This document shows, piece by piece, positions 6,920 to 13,691 of a DNA stretch of 13,691 nucleotides; within the stretch, counting starts at the first letter, position 1; the number at the start of each line of letters is the position of its first letter. The stretch is taken from positions 1-13,691 of the forward strand of contig CAYNUG010000051.1 of the NCBI GenBank assembly GCA_964400545.1, in the 5' to 3' direction. The stretch is from UBA647 sp964400545 (GTDB lineage: Bacteria > Acidobacteriota > Aminicenantia > UBA2199). Under the pieces are notes generated by a model. That model saw only the letters and a program-made list of their open reading frames with translations, did no database searches and was not told the origin of the DNA. The position numbers were made by a program, and so were the translations under genes.

Positions 6920-7510
6920 ATGAGAAATAATTTATTTAAAATTTTTATTTTACTTATTGTTATTATTGGTTTGGCAGGATGTGCATCCGGAACCAAAGTG
7001 AGATACAAGGATCCGGGTGGTGTTGAAAGAGTTACTGCAAATTTCGGTTCCACTGATCTGCATATGATAACCGAATCAATGGTGGAATCGCTTGTAATGA
7101 GTTCTGTTCTTGATGGGCGTCCGGTTGTATTTGTTGATGATGTTATTAACAGGACACACGAACATATTGATACAAAATCAATAACAGATAAGATCAGGAC
7201 AACTCTTCTCAAGCACGGAAAAGTTAAAATAACCGGAAGGAGTGATATTCCGGAGAGTATTATGAGAGAACAGGATTTTCAAAGATCTAATCTTGCTGAT
7301 AAAAATACGATAGTAAAAATGGGAAAGTTAGCAGGAGCAAAATATATACTCCATGGAGATATAACTTCAATAGTGAAAAAAAGTGGCAGAACAAAGGATG
7401 TCTGGTTTAAGATAACCCTTAATCTGACCAATGTTCAGGATGGACTTATTGAATGGGCAGATGATAAAGAGATAAGAAAAGTAGCCAAAAGAAGGGGCGT
7501 AGGCTGGTAG
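6920..7510 (+). CDS. lpoB: LpoB-type lipoprotein (penicillin-binding protein activator family, COG3417)
   Basis: This is a 196-residue lipoprotein. The signal peptide ends in lipobox LAGC (C21), followed by Ala, so an outer-membrane location is expected. The mature part has the LpoB/PF13036 pattern: FGSTDLHMITESMVESLVMS, RPVVFVDDVINRTHEHIDT, ITDKIRTTLLKHGKV, LAGAKYILHGDITSI and the end motif GLIEWADDKEIRK. In E. coli LpoB reaches through the peptidoglycan to activate PBP1B. Here there is almost no disordered linker between C21 and the fold, unlike enterobacterial LpoB. Activation of a PBP is therefore not certain; the broader family also occurs in LPP20/COG3014 clusters. AGGAGG at 6910-6915 overlaps the upstream stop codon and gives a strong ribosome site. 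Symbol is given by family, not proven orthology. Confidence 0.85.
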   Translation: MRNNLFKIFILLIVIIGLAGCASGTKVRYKDPGGVERVTANFGSTDLHMITESMVESLVMSSVLDGRPVVFVDDVINRTHEHIDTKSITDKIRTTLLKHGKVKITGRSDIPESIMREQDFQRSNLADKNTIVKMGKLAGAKYILHGDITSIVKKSGRTKDVWFKITLNLTNVQDGLIEWADDKEIRKVAKRRGVGW

Positions 7511-7525
7511 AAATAGGAATTTAAT

Positions 7526-8842
7526 ATGAAAATTAAAAATATTTTCTTACTATTATTTGTGTTAGTGATCGGCTTCACTTTCGCAGTGACTCCACAGAGT
7601 GAGATTGATAATGAACTGGAGTTTGTTGAAACTAACGATGATGGTGGGTCTATAAACTGGACTACTCAGGCATTGAGAATAAAGGGTAACGGATTTGGAC
7701 CGGAGAGAATAAAGTCTCTTGGCAGACGAAAAATTCTTGCTAAAAGAGCTGCTAAACTGGATGCATACAGGAATCTTATTGAGGTCATTAAGGGAGTTCA
7801 TATTACTTCCAATACAACAGTTGAAGATATGATGCTTGAGAGTGATCTGATAAAATCCAAAACAAGCGGAATGTTGAAAGGGATGAAAGTTATTGATGTT
7901 TCCTATTCGGATGATGGAGGTTGTGAGATCACTGTTGAGGTCAATATCGGAAAAGATGGAGATTTTCTCCTGACTGCCCTTAACAATAGTGATGTTAAAG
8001 TTGTAGACAACTATCCAAAATTTGACTGGGTTGCACTCCGTGATGAACTGGAAAGTACGAAAATTGAACTTGCAAGTGCAAAAAGTGTGATTAAGAAAAC
8101 AAAAAATAAACTTTATTTTGCAAATCTGAATTTGAGTAGAACGAAGGAGAAACTTAAAGAGGCTAATCTTTCCAAAGCGGATCTTAAATTGACTCTTGAA
8201 CAGACTGAATTGGAATTGTCTAAAACGAGTTCGGTAATTGATGGGCTGAAAGATAAATTGAATGAAAAGAATCTAAAGTATGCTGTAAATGAGAAAGAAC
8301 TTCAGATGACCAAGGAATACTTATCAGAAAGGAAAACGGAATTGGCCGGGATTCAGGGTGAGTTGCATAATTATCGGGAAAATTTCCAGAAAGCAAGTAT
8401 TGACGGTGCAAAATTGCTCGGATATGTAAACAGAATAAAAGAAGTACAAGCAGGTACCGAACAAAAAATGAATTCACTGTACAAGCAGAGTAATGTTGGT
8501 ACGGATTCAACAGTAATGGGAAGTTATTCAGGGTTGCTGATCGATGTCAGATCATTAAACATTAAACCTGTACTTGCTCCATCAATACTTGATGAGAACA
8601 ATTCAAAACTTTACGGGATCGGAACGATCCCGGAAGACGTTTCGGGCGGTGCAATAGTTGACTATATCGCAGGTGATCTTAACAAAGCGAAGTTGTACAG
8701 TAAGATAGGAAACAATCCTCTTGTTGTAAAGGGGATGAAAATAGTGGATAAGTCCAATGTGATGATCCGGAATGATGATAAAAGTAAGATCCTTGATATT
8801 CTGAATCTTCTTAAACAGAAAAAAGTAGCGATACTTTTATAG
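7526..8842 (+). CDS. Exported LPP20-like protein with long coiled coil and C-terminal domain
   Basis: This is a 438-residue protein with an ordinary signal peptide (cleavage near FTFA) and no lipobox cysteine. Residues about 45-150 form an LPP20-like domain: INWTTQALRIKGNG, then the helix LAKRAAKLDAYRNLIEVIKG, then MKVIDVSYSDDGGCEITVEV. Residues about 170-310 are a strongly heptad-like Leu/Lys/Glu coiled coil. A C-terminal domain from about 332 starts YSGLLIDVRSLNIKPVLAPSI and includes GNNPLVVKGMK, a layout seen in longer LPP20-family proteins. The coiled coil between the two folds suggests a periplasmic spacer, roughly 140 residues long. The ribosome site is modest (AGGA at 7515-7518). It follows the LpoB-like gene by 15 bases and is followed 4 bases later by a second LPP20-like gene. 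The molecular role is unknown. Confidence 0.8.
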   Translation: MKIKNIFLLLFVLVIGFTFAVTPQSEIDNELEFVETNDDGGSINWTTQALRIKGNGFGPERIKSLGRRKILAKRAAKLDAYRNLIEVIKGVHITSNTTVEDMMLESDLIKSKTSGMLKGMKVIDVSYSDDGGCEITVEVNIGKDGDFLLTALNNSDVKVVDNYPKFDWVALRDELESTKIELASAKSVIKKTKNKLYFANLNLSRTKEKLKEANLSKADLKLTLEQTELELSKTSSVIDGLKDKLNEKNLKYAVNEKELQMTKEYLSERKTELAGIQGELHNYRENFQKASIDGAKLLGYVNRIKEVQAGTEQKMNSLYKQSNVGTDSTVMGSYSGLLIDVRSLNIKPVLAPSILDENNSKLYGIGTIPEDVSGGAIVDYIAGDLNKAKLYSKIGNNPLVVKGMKIVDKSNVMIRNDDKSKILDILNLLKQKKVAILL

Positions 8843-8846
8843 AAAA

Positions 8847-9335
8847 ATGAGAAAAGTACATTTAGTACTCCTGATGCTGGTCCTGTTTGTAACAGGACTC
8901 AGCTCACAGGAGATAATCAGAGTTACTGCAACCGGAAAGTCTTCTCCTTCGATAAAAATATCGTCAAAAGCAAGGATTATGGCACTGAGAGCAGCAAAGG
9001 TAGTTGGATACAAACAACTTGCAAAAGCTGCGGGATTAGAGAAATTTGCAAAAGAAGGGACGAAGGAATATTCAGAGATCCAGGCTTTCTTGAGGAATGC
9101 AAAAATAGTTGATAAAAAGTTTATCTCGGATCATGAAGTCGAAATAACGATGGAAGTTCCCCTCTCTGATGTAATTGATAAAGCGGTTGATATAAAGAAA
9201 TACAGGTTCAACAGGAAGCTCTTGAAAAATCTTCAAAAAAAAATTGGAAATATTGAAACAGAGATGTCCAATCTGGGGGATGAACTTGCCAAGTTGAAGA
9301 ATTTACTGGCAAAACTTGAGGAGATCGCAGAATGA
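8847..9335 (+). CDS. Small exported LPP20-like protein with C-terminal coiled coil
   Basis: This is a 162-residue protein with signal peptide MRKVHLVLLMLVLFVTGLSS and no lipobox. The domain IIRVTATGK, then KARIMALRAAKVVGYKQLAKAAG, then DHEVEITMEVPL matches the LPP20-like fold of its neighbours. The last 40 or so residues (LLKNLQKKIGNIETEMSNLG and beyond) form a heptad-rich coiled coil that could pair with the coil of the upstream protein. There is no visible Shine-Dalgarno; the start lies 4 bases after the previous stop, so re-initiation is likely. It overlaps the next gene by 4 bases (ATGA). A run of nine A residues at 9235-9243 is a possible slippage site. The start was chosen because it gives the complete signal peptide. 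Confidence 0.75.
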   Translation: MRKVHLVLLMLVLFVTGLSSQEIIRVTATGKSSPSIKISSKARIMALRAAKVVGYKQLAKAAGLEKFAKEGTKEYSEIQAFLRNAKIVDKKFISDHEVEITMEVPLSDVIDKAVDIKKYRFNRKLLKNLQKKIGNIETEMSNLGDELAKLKNLLAKLEEIAE

Positions 9336-10432
9336 AAATATTTAAAATTTTGGTAATTATACTTCTTCTGACCTTTTTTATTCAGGGGGAAGAGAGGGTG
9401 ATCACAGCTGAAGGTAACGCAAGCGGGAGTGGCGAAAGTGCAAAAGAGAAAGCGATAGAAGATGCATTGCGAAATGCAATTGAGATCGGATATGGAGTAT
9501 TCATCGATTCGGCAACCCTTGTTGAGAATGCAGCACTTATCAGTGACGATACTATCAGTCAAACAAAAGGATTTATTAAATCCTATGATGTTATTGACGG
9601 TTCAGTTGAGAATGATATTACTTCCGTTAAAGTTAAGGCAGTAATATCTATGGATAAGATCTGGGAAAGTGATTCCCTCCTGCTACTGCTTAAACGGATG
9701 GGTGCACCCAGGTTCATTATTCTTTCAAGTGAATCGGCAAATGGAGGACAGATAGCGGAAGATCCTGCTTTACAAAAAATGACAGAGCTTCTTGTAAAGA
9801 GGGGTTTCACACTTGTTAATGCTATAAATGTAAATGATCTGTCTTTTGATCAGAGGAAAAAATATGTATCAGATCTAAACTCTTCGTTGAAGTTTGCACA
9901 AAAGTTTGATGCCGAAATAATTGTTTTGCTTGATGCACAGGCAACTTTTGAAAAAAAGGCTATGTTATACGGAAAAGAGATGATATATTTTAACGGAATA
10001 GTTAAATCAAAGGTTGTTAGGATCGATTCAGGGATCATTGTTTCATCTTCTGCGGGGAAATCTATAAGAGGTGGGACCACTCCAGAGGAAGCAATATTTG
10101 ATACTATCCAATTTGCGGCGGAAGATTCATCAGATAACCTGATCCGTGGTGTTCTAAAATCATGGGCGGATATGTTGAACATGGGTAGGTTCATCGAAGT
10201 GGTCATTAAGAATATATCTGTTTCTGAACTTACAGGTATTATTGATGCAATCAGTAGTGTTGATGGTGTTTCCCAGGTGAATCAGAGAAGTTATTCAAAC
10301 AGAACAGCTTACCTTGAAGTGAAATCAAAGCATAAAGCTATGTATCTTGCCGGGAGTTTTGAAAGTATTTATGGAAAGAAACTGGAAGTTCTTAATTTTA
10401 CCTCAAATAAAATTGTTTTAAAGAAAAAGTAA
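9332..10432 (+). CDS. FlgT-like exported protein (LPP20/FlgT-N-like domain plus TolB-N-like region)
   Basis: This is a 366-residue protein with signal peptide MKIFKILVIILLLTFFIQG. The N-terminal domain has ERVITAEGNASGSGESAKEK, EDALRNAIEIGYGVFIDSAT and TKGFIKSYDVI, which match the LPP20/FlgT N-terminal family. A middle region (FIILSSES to about residue 275) has alternating strands and helices like the FlgT middle/TolB-N fold. A C-terminal domain begins near FIEVVIKNISVSELTGIIDA and ends in LEVLNFTSNKIVLK. FlgT forms the H-ring at flagellar basal bodies in Vibrio, but no flagellar gene is in the window, so a different envelope role is possible. GAGGAGAT (9318-9325) is a good ribosome site. The start codon overlaps the previous stop by 4 bases. 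Confidence 0.75.
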   Translation: MKIFKILVIILLLTFFIQGEERVITAEGNASGSGESAKEKAIEDALRNAIEIGYGVFIDSATLVENAALISDDTISQTKGFIKSYDVIDGSVENDITSVKVKAVISMDKIWESDSLLLLLKRMGAPRFIILSSESANGGQIAEDPALQKMTELLVKRGFTLVNAINVNDLSFDQRKKYVSDLNSSLKFAQKFDAEIIVLLDAQATFEKKAMLYGKEMIYFNGIVKSKVVRIDSGIIVSSSAGKSIRGGTTPEEAIFDTIQFAAEDSSDNLIRGVLKSWADMLNMGRFIEVVIKNISVSELTGIIDAISSVDGVSQVNQRSYSNRTAYLEVKSKHKAMYLAGSFESIYGKKLEVLNFTSNKIVLKKK

Positions 10433-10455
10433 AAAAGTTTTAACTGTATAAGCAA

Positions 10456-11223
10456 ATGAGAAATTTCTTGTTAGTTCTGTTTATTTTTATATCTTTTTCT
10501 CTGCTTCATGGCAGTATTGATATAATAAACATTATCTCTTCACCTAAAAGTTATGTGAACAGGCAGGTAAATGTTTCAGGTACAGTAACAAAATTAATTC
10601 AAAAAAATAGTAATTCATCCAGATATTATTATGTAAGAGGAAATCTCGGAGGAGTTGTTTTAGTCTATGCACCCGGGAGGGTAATTCTTGAGGAAGGCAG
10701 GAACTATGATATTTATGGAATTGTCGGATATAATGTCAATTATAACGAGCCATTTATTATTGTTTCAACTTTCTCGTCACGAACCGGAAATTCAAACCCA
10801 GTAAGTCATGGAGTGATTGCAAATACAAATAATCAATCGACTAATAATAATTATAATACGCAGAGTAATTCAGAACCGGAACCAGAAATTGCAGATGATA
10901 GTATTACCTCATTTCTGAAAAATTCACGAATCTCTGAGTATCTTCTGGATCAGATCGGGACCCAAATCATTAGGATAATCCATTTCACTTGTTCTCATTC
11001 ATCAACTAGGGTTATTAACAGAAGAGGGAATGATATGATCTTTGAAACATTGTATAAAGGATTACTGAAAAGGCACAAACTTGTATGGAAAATAGTACTG
11101 AGCGATTCGACGATCATATCTGACTTCAGCTTCTTAAGTGACACGAATTCTTTTCCCAGTGCACGATTTGTAAATCAGGTTAAAGATAAGGTGGTTGAAA
11201 TAATTAAAAGTAGTTTTTCATAG
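10456..11223 (+). CDS. Exported protein with OB-fold-like N-terminal domain
   Basis: This is a 255-residue protein with a signal peptide (MRNFLLVLFIFISFSLLHGS). Residues about 22-107 look like a secreted OB fold: SPKSYVNRQVNVSGTVTKL, YYYVRGNLGGVVLVYAPG, and EGRNYDIYGIVGYNVNYNEP. An Asn/Ser/Thr-rich linker with a PEPE segment follows (about 110-147). The C-terminal region of about 100 residues I do not recognise; it carries HFTCSHSSTRVINRR and KHKLVWKIVLSDSTIISDF-like strands. It lies 23 bases after the FlgT-like gene, probably the last gene of the operon. There is no visible Shine-Dalgarno, so the start is chosen by the signal peptide. Function unknown. Confidence 0.65.
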   Translation: MRNFLLVLFIFISFSLLHGSIDIINIISSPKSYVNRQVNVSGTVTKLIQKNSNSSRYYYVRGNLGGVVLVYAPGRVILEEGRNYDIYGIVGYNVNYNEPFIIVSTFSSRTGNSNPVSHGVIANTNNQSTNNNYNTQSNSEPEPEIADDSITSFLKNSRISEYLLDQIGTQIIRIIHFTCSHSSTRVINRRGNDMIFETLYKGLLKRHKLVWKIVLSDSTIISDFSFLSDTNSFPSARFVNQVKDKVVEIIKSSFS

Positions 11224-11242
11224 GAATAAAACTTCAAAATAA

Positions 11243-11270
11243 AAACTTGACCTGTTTATAAAAGTTTGTT
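11243..11270. terminator. Weak bidirectional terminator between convergent genes
   Basis: AAACTT (11243-11248) and AAGTTT (11262-11267) can pair, with T-rich bases following on either strand. It sits between the convergent stops at 11223 and 11270. All pairs but one are A-T, so this is weak. Confidence 0.25.
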
Positions 11271-11638
11271 TATTTCACACGAATACCGAATGGAGCAAGA
11301 GCCAATCCTGCAAGTTTGATGTGTTGTTTTGCGAATGGGATTCCGATAATTGTAATCCCAAGTACAATTGCCCATAACAGATGGTGAAGTGCTATCCAGA
11401 TGCCTCCGATAAAAAACCATATGATATTCATGAAAACTGAGATACAACCTGTTCCTGCGCTCTTATGTTCCGTCTCTTTCCCGAAGGGCCACAATGCTAA
11501 CCCTGCCAGTTTGAATACCTGAAGACCAAATGGAATTCCGATTATTGTAAAACACAAGACTAAACCTGATATCAGATAATGAATAAAAAGAAAAAATCCT
11601 CCGAAAACCAACCAAATGACATTGCCCAATGTTGACAT
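11270..11638 (-). CDS. yccF: YccF-family small membrane protein (DUF307)
   Basis: This is a 122-residue inner-membrane protein made of two similar halves. Each has a hydrophobic segment followed by the family motif: TIIGIPFGLQVFKLAGLALWPFG in half one and TIIGIPFAKQHIKLAGLALAPFG in half two. These match the repeated YccF domain; the molecular function of the family is poorly known. The frame is open to 11692, but the start at 11638 (MSTLGNVIW) is chosen because GGAGGGG lies at the right distance and the upstream ATG lacks a ribosome site. It is transcribed away from the sigma-54 activator gene and converges on the envelope operon. Confidence 0.9.
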   Translation of the reverse strand: MSTLGNVIWLVFGGFFLFIHYLISGLVLCFTIIGIPFGLQVFKLAGLALWPFGKETEHKSAGTGCISVFMNIIWFFIGGIWIALHHLLWAIVLGITIIGIPFAKQHIKLAGLALAPFGIRVK

Positions 11639-11641
11639 TAG

Positions 11642-11648
11642 CCCCTCC
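11642..11648 (-). promoter_or_regulatory. Ribosome-binding site that fixes the yccF start
   Basis: On the minus strand GGAGGGG lies three bases before the ATG whose first base is 11638. The in-frame ATG at 11692 has no such site and would add 18 residues not typical of the family. Confidence 0.7.
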
Positions 11649-11664
11649 GTAATCACAAAAGATA

Positions 11665-11692
11665 ATAATATCCTTAAATATTTTAAATGCAA
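11665..11692 (-). promoter_or_regulatory. Candidate promoter of yccF
   Basis: On the minus strand TTGCAT (11692-11687) and TATTAT (11670-11665) are 16 bases apart; the -10 matches five of six positions. Transcription would start near 11658, about 20 bases before the chosen start codon. Confidence 0.4.
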
Positions 11693-11727
11693 TATTTTTT
11701 CTATATTAATTCAATTATAATCACATA

Positions 11728-11753
11728 CTATGTCCTATGAACCACTATGAACC
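11728..11753 (+). repeat. Phased direct repeats in the divergent promoter region
   Basis: CTATGAACC occurs at 11735-11743 and 11745-11753, an exact 10-base period, preceded by the related CTATGTCC at 11728-11735. Identical sites one helical turn apart are typical of same-face protein binding. They lie between the divergent yccF and activator genes. Confidence 0.5.
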
Positions 11754-11811
11754 TGATTTTTAAAAAAATGTGAACTTGTTTTTTTGTGTTACTTTTTTTT
11801 AATTAATACTA

Positions 11812-11817
11812 TATACT
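11812..11817 (+). promoter_or_regulatory. Candidate -10 element (TATACT) of the activator gene
   Basis: TATACT matches five of six -10 positions and ends seven bases before the ATG at 11825, which has no Shine-Dalgarno. Transcription would begin at or near the start codon, as in leaderless messages. No convincing -35 is present. Confidence 0.35.
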
Positions 11818-11824
11818 TTCAGTG

Positions 11825-13624
11825 ATGAAATATTTGATGTACTATTCGGATGGGTTCATTAAAAAATTCCCTTTAGATAAACCTGAAATTACACTTGGTT
11901 ATAATGAGGATAACGATTTCTCGGTCAATAATGAATTAATATCAGGGCATCATCTGAAAATCATCGTGGAAGACCAATTCATTAAAATAATCGATCTCGA
12001 TTCAACAAATGGTACGTATTATTCAGGTGGAAAAGTTAAAGAATCTATTGTGAAGGTAGGGGAATCTTTCTCTGTGGGATGTGTTGAGTTCATACTGAAG
12101 CAAGGTGATATGGATGAGTTTAAAACTGCAGATGAACTTATACCTATATTTAATAAAATAAAAGAAGAAAATGAGATCAAGATCAAGAAGAGGAAGACGA
12201 AGTACATAAAAAATATTTATGAAGAGGTTTTAAAACAAATTCTTAAGGTTGGAATAAAAAAAGAGAGTATCAATGATCTTCTGCTCGAAGTTTCAAACCA
12301 TCTCTCGAATTTTTCTGAATTCGGGAGCATCTTTATTGTCAGTAATGATAAGAAAGGTTGCAATTTTCATATGTCGATCAAAAACAGAAATGTGAGTTAT
12401 GATGATGTTGAAAAACTTATGGAAATATTCCCGGATATTCTTGATTCAAGTATAAAAAAGGGGAAAATTCCTGAAAATAGAGATATCTTTTATTCATTCC
12501 CGTTTTATCTGAAGGATACGAAGGCCGTTCTGATCTATATTCCCGAAAGAAAAGGAAGTGCAGAACAAAAGGTTCTAAATTTTCTTTTAACATTAACAAA
12601 AGAGATCGAGTTGTTCTCCGGAATGATTAAGGAGAGAAGTTATTTGGACGGTAATGAAGAAGTTATGGTCAGAAATGGAAGTATCATGGGCAGTAGTAAA
12701 GTAATAAAAAGCCTGATAAAGCAAACTGAAAAGATCGCCCGGAGTAATCTTTTTATTCTGATCCAAGGTGAGAGCGGGACTGGGAAAGAGTTGTTTGCCA
12801 GACTTATTCATGACAGATCAAACAGAAAAAAGGAGAGATTTGTAGCCATAAATTGCGCTGCGATCCCTGAACAACTGCTTGAGGCAGAATTTTTCGGCTA
12901 TGAAAAAGGGGCGTTTACAGGAGCTTATGCAAAAAAAATAGGGAAATTTGAAGTAGCATGCGGTGGAACATTGATCCTTGATGAGATCGGGGATATGCCT
13001 ATTTCACTTCAGGCAAGGCTTTTAAGGGCTTTGCAGGAGAATGAATTCTATCGTCTTGGCGGAACAGTCCCGGTTAAAGTTGATCTGAGGATCATATCCC
13101 TGACCAACAAGAACCTTATGGAACTTCTTGAGTCCGGGGAATTCAGGGAAGATCTTTATTACAGACTTGTTCATCACACTATAGAAATCCCCCCACTTCG
13201 GGAGAGGCCGGAGGATGTTCCTGTTCTAATAAACTATTTCGCCGGAGGATTTGCCAGAAAAGCAGGGAAAAATTTCAGAGGTTTTTCGGTTAAGGCCCAA
13301 AAAGCACTTCTCGGTTATAACTGGCCGGGGAATATCAGGCAGTTGAAGAATGAAGTGAACAGAATAATAAATCTCACAGATAATAAAGAACTGATAAGTT
13401 TTGATATTCTTTCAAATGATATAAAAGAGTTTTATAAAAACAGGAAAAATATTAAACGGTATAAAAAGGAAAAGAGGAAAGAATCGGAAACAGAACTTGT
13501 CATCAGGATCCTTGAAGAAAATAACTGGAATAAAACCCATGCGGCAAAAGAGTTGGGGATGACCTACAGGGGTCTTCATAAAAAAATGAAAAGACTTAAC
13601 ATTACAAAAGAGAACAGTATCTGA
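11825..13624 (+). CDS. FHA-domain sigma-54-dependent transcriptional activator
   Basis: This is a 599-residue enhancer-binding protein. Residues about 1-95 form an FHA fold with the typical DLDSTNGTYYSGG motif. A linker region of about 190 residues with no recognised domain follows. The AAA+ domain (about 285-520) has Walker A GESGTGKE (315-322), the sigma-54 contact loop GAFTGA (362-367), Walker B GGTLILDEIGD (380-390), EFREDLYYRL and PPLRERPEDVPVL. The C-terminus is a Fis-type helix-turn-helix (NNWNKTHAAKELGMTYRGLHKK). It remodels sigma-54 RNA polymerase at -24/-12 promoters; no such promoter was found in the window. The FHA domain is unusual: the arginine after Gly in the first loop is Tyr (G25, Y26) and the SRxH-type motif reads SGHH (S40-H43). 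GTG at 11822 directly precedes the ATG and is an equal alternative start. No receiver domain, so no histidine-kinase control. Confidence 0.95.
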   Translation: MKYLMYYSDGFIKKFPLDKPEITLGYNEDNDFSVNNELISGHHLKIIVEDQFIKIIDLDSTNGTYYSGGKVKESIVKVGESFSVGCVEFILKQGDMDEFKTADELIPIFNKIKEENEIKIKKRKTKYIKNIYEEVLKQILKVGIKKESINDLLLEVSNHLSNFSEFGSIFIVSNDKKGCNFHMSIKNRNVSYDDVEKLMEIFPDILDSSIKKGKIPENRDIFYSFPFYLKDTKAVLIYIPERKGSAEQKVLNFLLTLTKEIELFSGMIKERSYLDGNEEVMVRNGSIMGSSKVIKSLIKQTEKIARSNLFILIQGESGTGKELFARLIHDRSNRKKERFVAINCAAIPEQLLEAEFFGYEKGAFTGAYAKKIGKFEVACGGTLILDEIGDMPISLQARLLRALQENEFYRLGGTVPVKVDLRIISLTNKNLMELLESGEFREDLYYRLVHHTIEIPPLRERPEDVPVLINYFAGGFARKAGKNFRGFSVKAQKALLGYNWPGNIRQLKNEVNRIINLTDNKELISFDILSNDIKEFYKNRKNIKRYKKEKRKESETELVIRILEENNWNKTHAAKELGMTYRGLHKKMKRLNITKENSI

Positions 13625-13691
13625 TAAGAAGTGATAAGAGAAACACGGAAACTTACAAAACGGACTTCGGAGATCAGTAAATTCCATATCA

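Noticed and set aside
9235..9243. Run of nine A residues as a programmed slippage site
   Set aside because: The normal frame continues into a sensible coiled coil and overlaps the next gene correctly; no alternative product of interest results.
9233..9562. Minus-strand open frame across the 8847 and 9332 genes
   Set aside because: It is antisense to two well-supported exported proteins and has no family features.
11639..11692. Longer yccF start at 11692
   Set aside because: It has no ribosome site, overlaps the predicted promoter, and adds residues outside the YccF fold.
13631..13691. GTG-initiated open frame running off the right edge, 6 bases after the activator stop
   Set aside because: Only 20 codons are visible, the ribosome site is poor, and the sequence resembles nothing I know. 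It could be the next gene, but it cannot be supported.
1..13691. CRISPR arrays, tRNA/rRNA genes, insertion sequences, toxin-antitoxin or defence genes
   Set aside because: Reading both strands, I saw no spacer-repeat array, tRNA-like cloverleaf, transposase, terminal inverted repeats or known defence domains.
270..13691. Sigma-54 (-24/-12) promoter that the activator could use
   Set aside because: No GG-N10-GC pair in a TGGCA...TTGCA context was found upstream of any gene start in the window.

Overview
The window comes from a diderm (outer-membrane) bacterium. Two proteins carry lipobox signal peptides, and one of them is a recognisable LpoB-type lipoprotein. I could not name a phylum from sequence alone. 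The mix of a Hanks-type Ser/Thr kinase, a DUF1566 protein, LPP20/FlgT-like secreted proteins and an FHA-linked sigma-54 activator fits an under-sampled diderm lineage, but that is only inference. Base composition changes across the window. The left part (thiolase end and polymerase gene) is clearly richer in G+C than the envelope operon in the middle.

Layout, left to right. (1) Positions 1-269: the 3' end of a thiolase-family gene. (2) Positions 430-2929: a promoter with a striking direct repeat at its start point, driving a short (812-residue) DNA polymerase III alpha-like protein with a decayed PHP domain and no C-terminal clamp/tau-binding region. (3) Positions 3036-5214: a signalling cluster made of a 33-residue ORF with a signal peptide, a membrane-anchored DUF1566 protein, and a membrane-anchored Ser/Thr kinase that overlaps it by 1 base. 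Both larger proteins carry related repeat-derived linkers; one repeat sits inside the kinase domain. (4) Positions 5454-11223: a tightly packed plus-strand operon of six exported proteins: a COG3014-type lipoprotein, an LpoB-type lipoprotein, three proteins with LPP20/FlgT-N-like domains in different architectures, and an OB-fold-like secreted protein. (5) Positions 11270-11638, minus strand: a small YccF-family membrane protein. (6) Positions 11825-13624, plus strand: an FHA-AAA+-Fis sigma-54 activator, separated from yccF by an AT-rich divergent promoter region that holds 10-bp-phased direct repeats.

How the genes may work together (inference). The lipoprotein operon looks like an outer-membrane/periplasmic assembly related to cell-wall synthase activation (LpoB) and LPP20/FlgT-like structural proteins. 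The kinase/DUF1566 pair looks like a transmembrane sensor, and the FHA activator is a conceivable phospho-threonine reader near it. However, its FHA domain lacks the usual binding arginines, so the link is uncertain. No gap without a gene exceeds about 260 bases.
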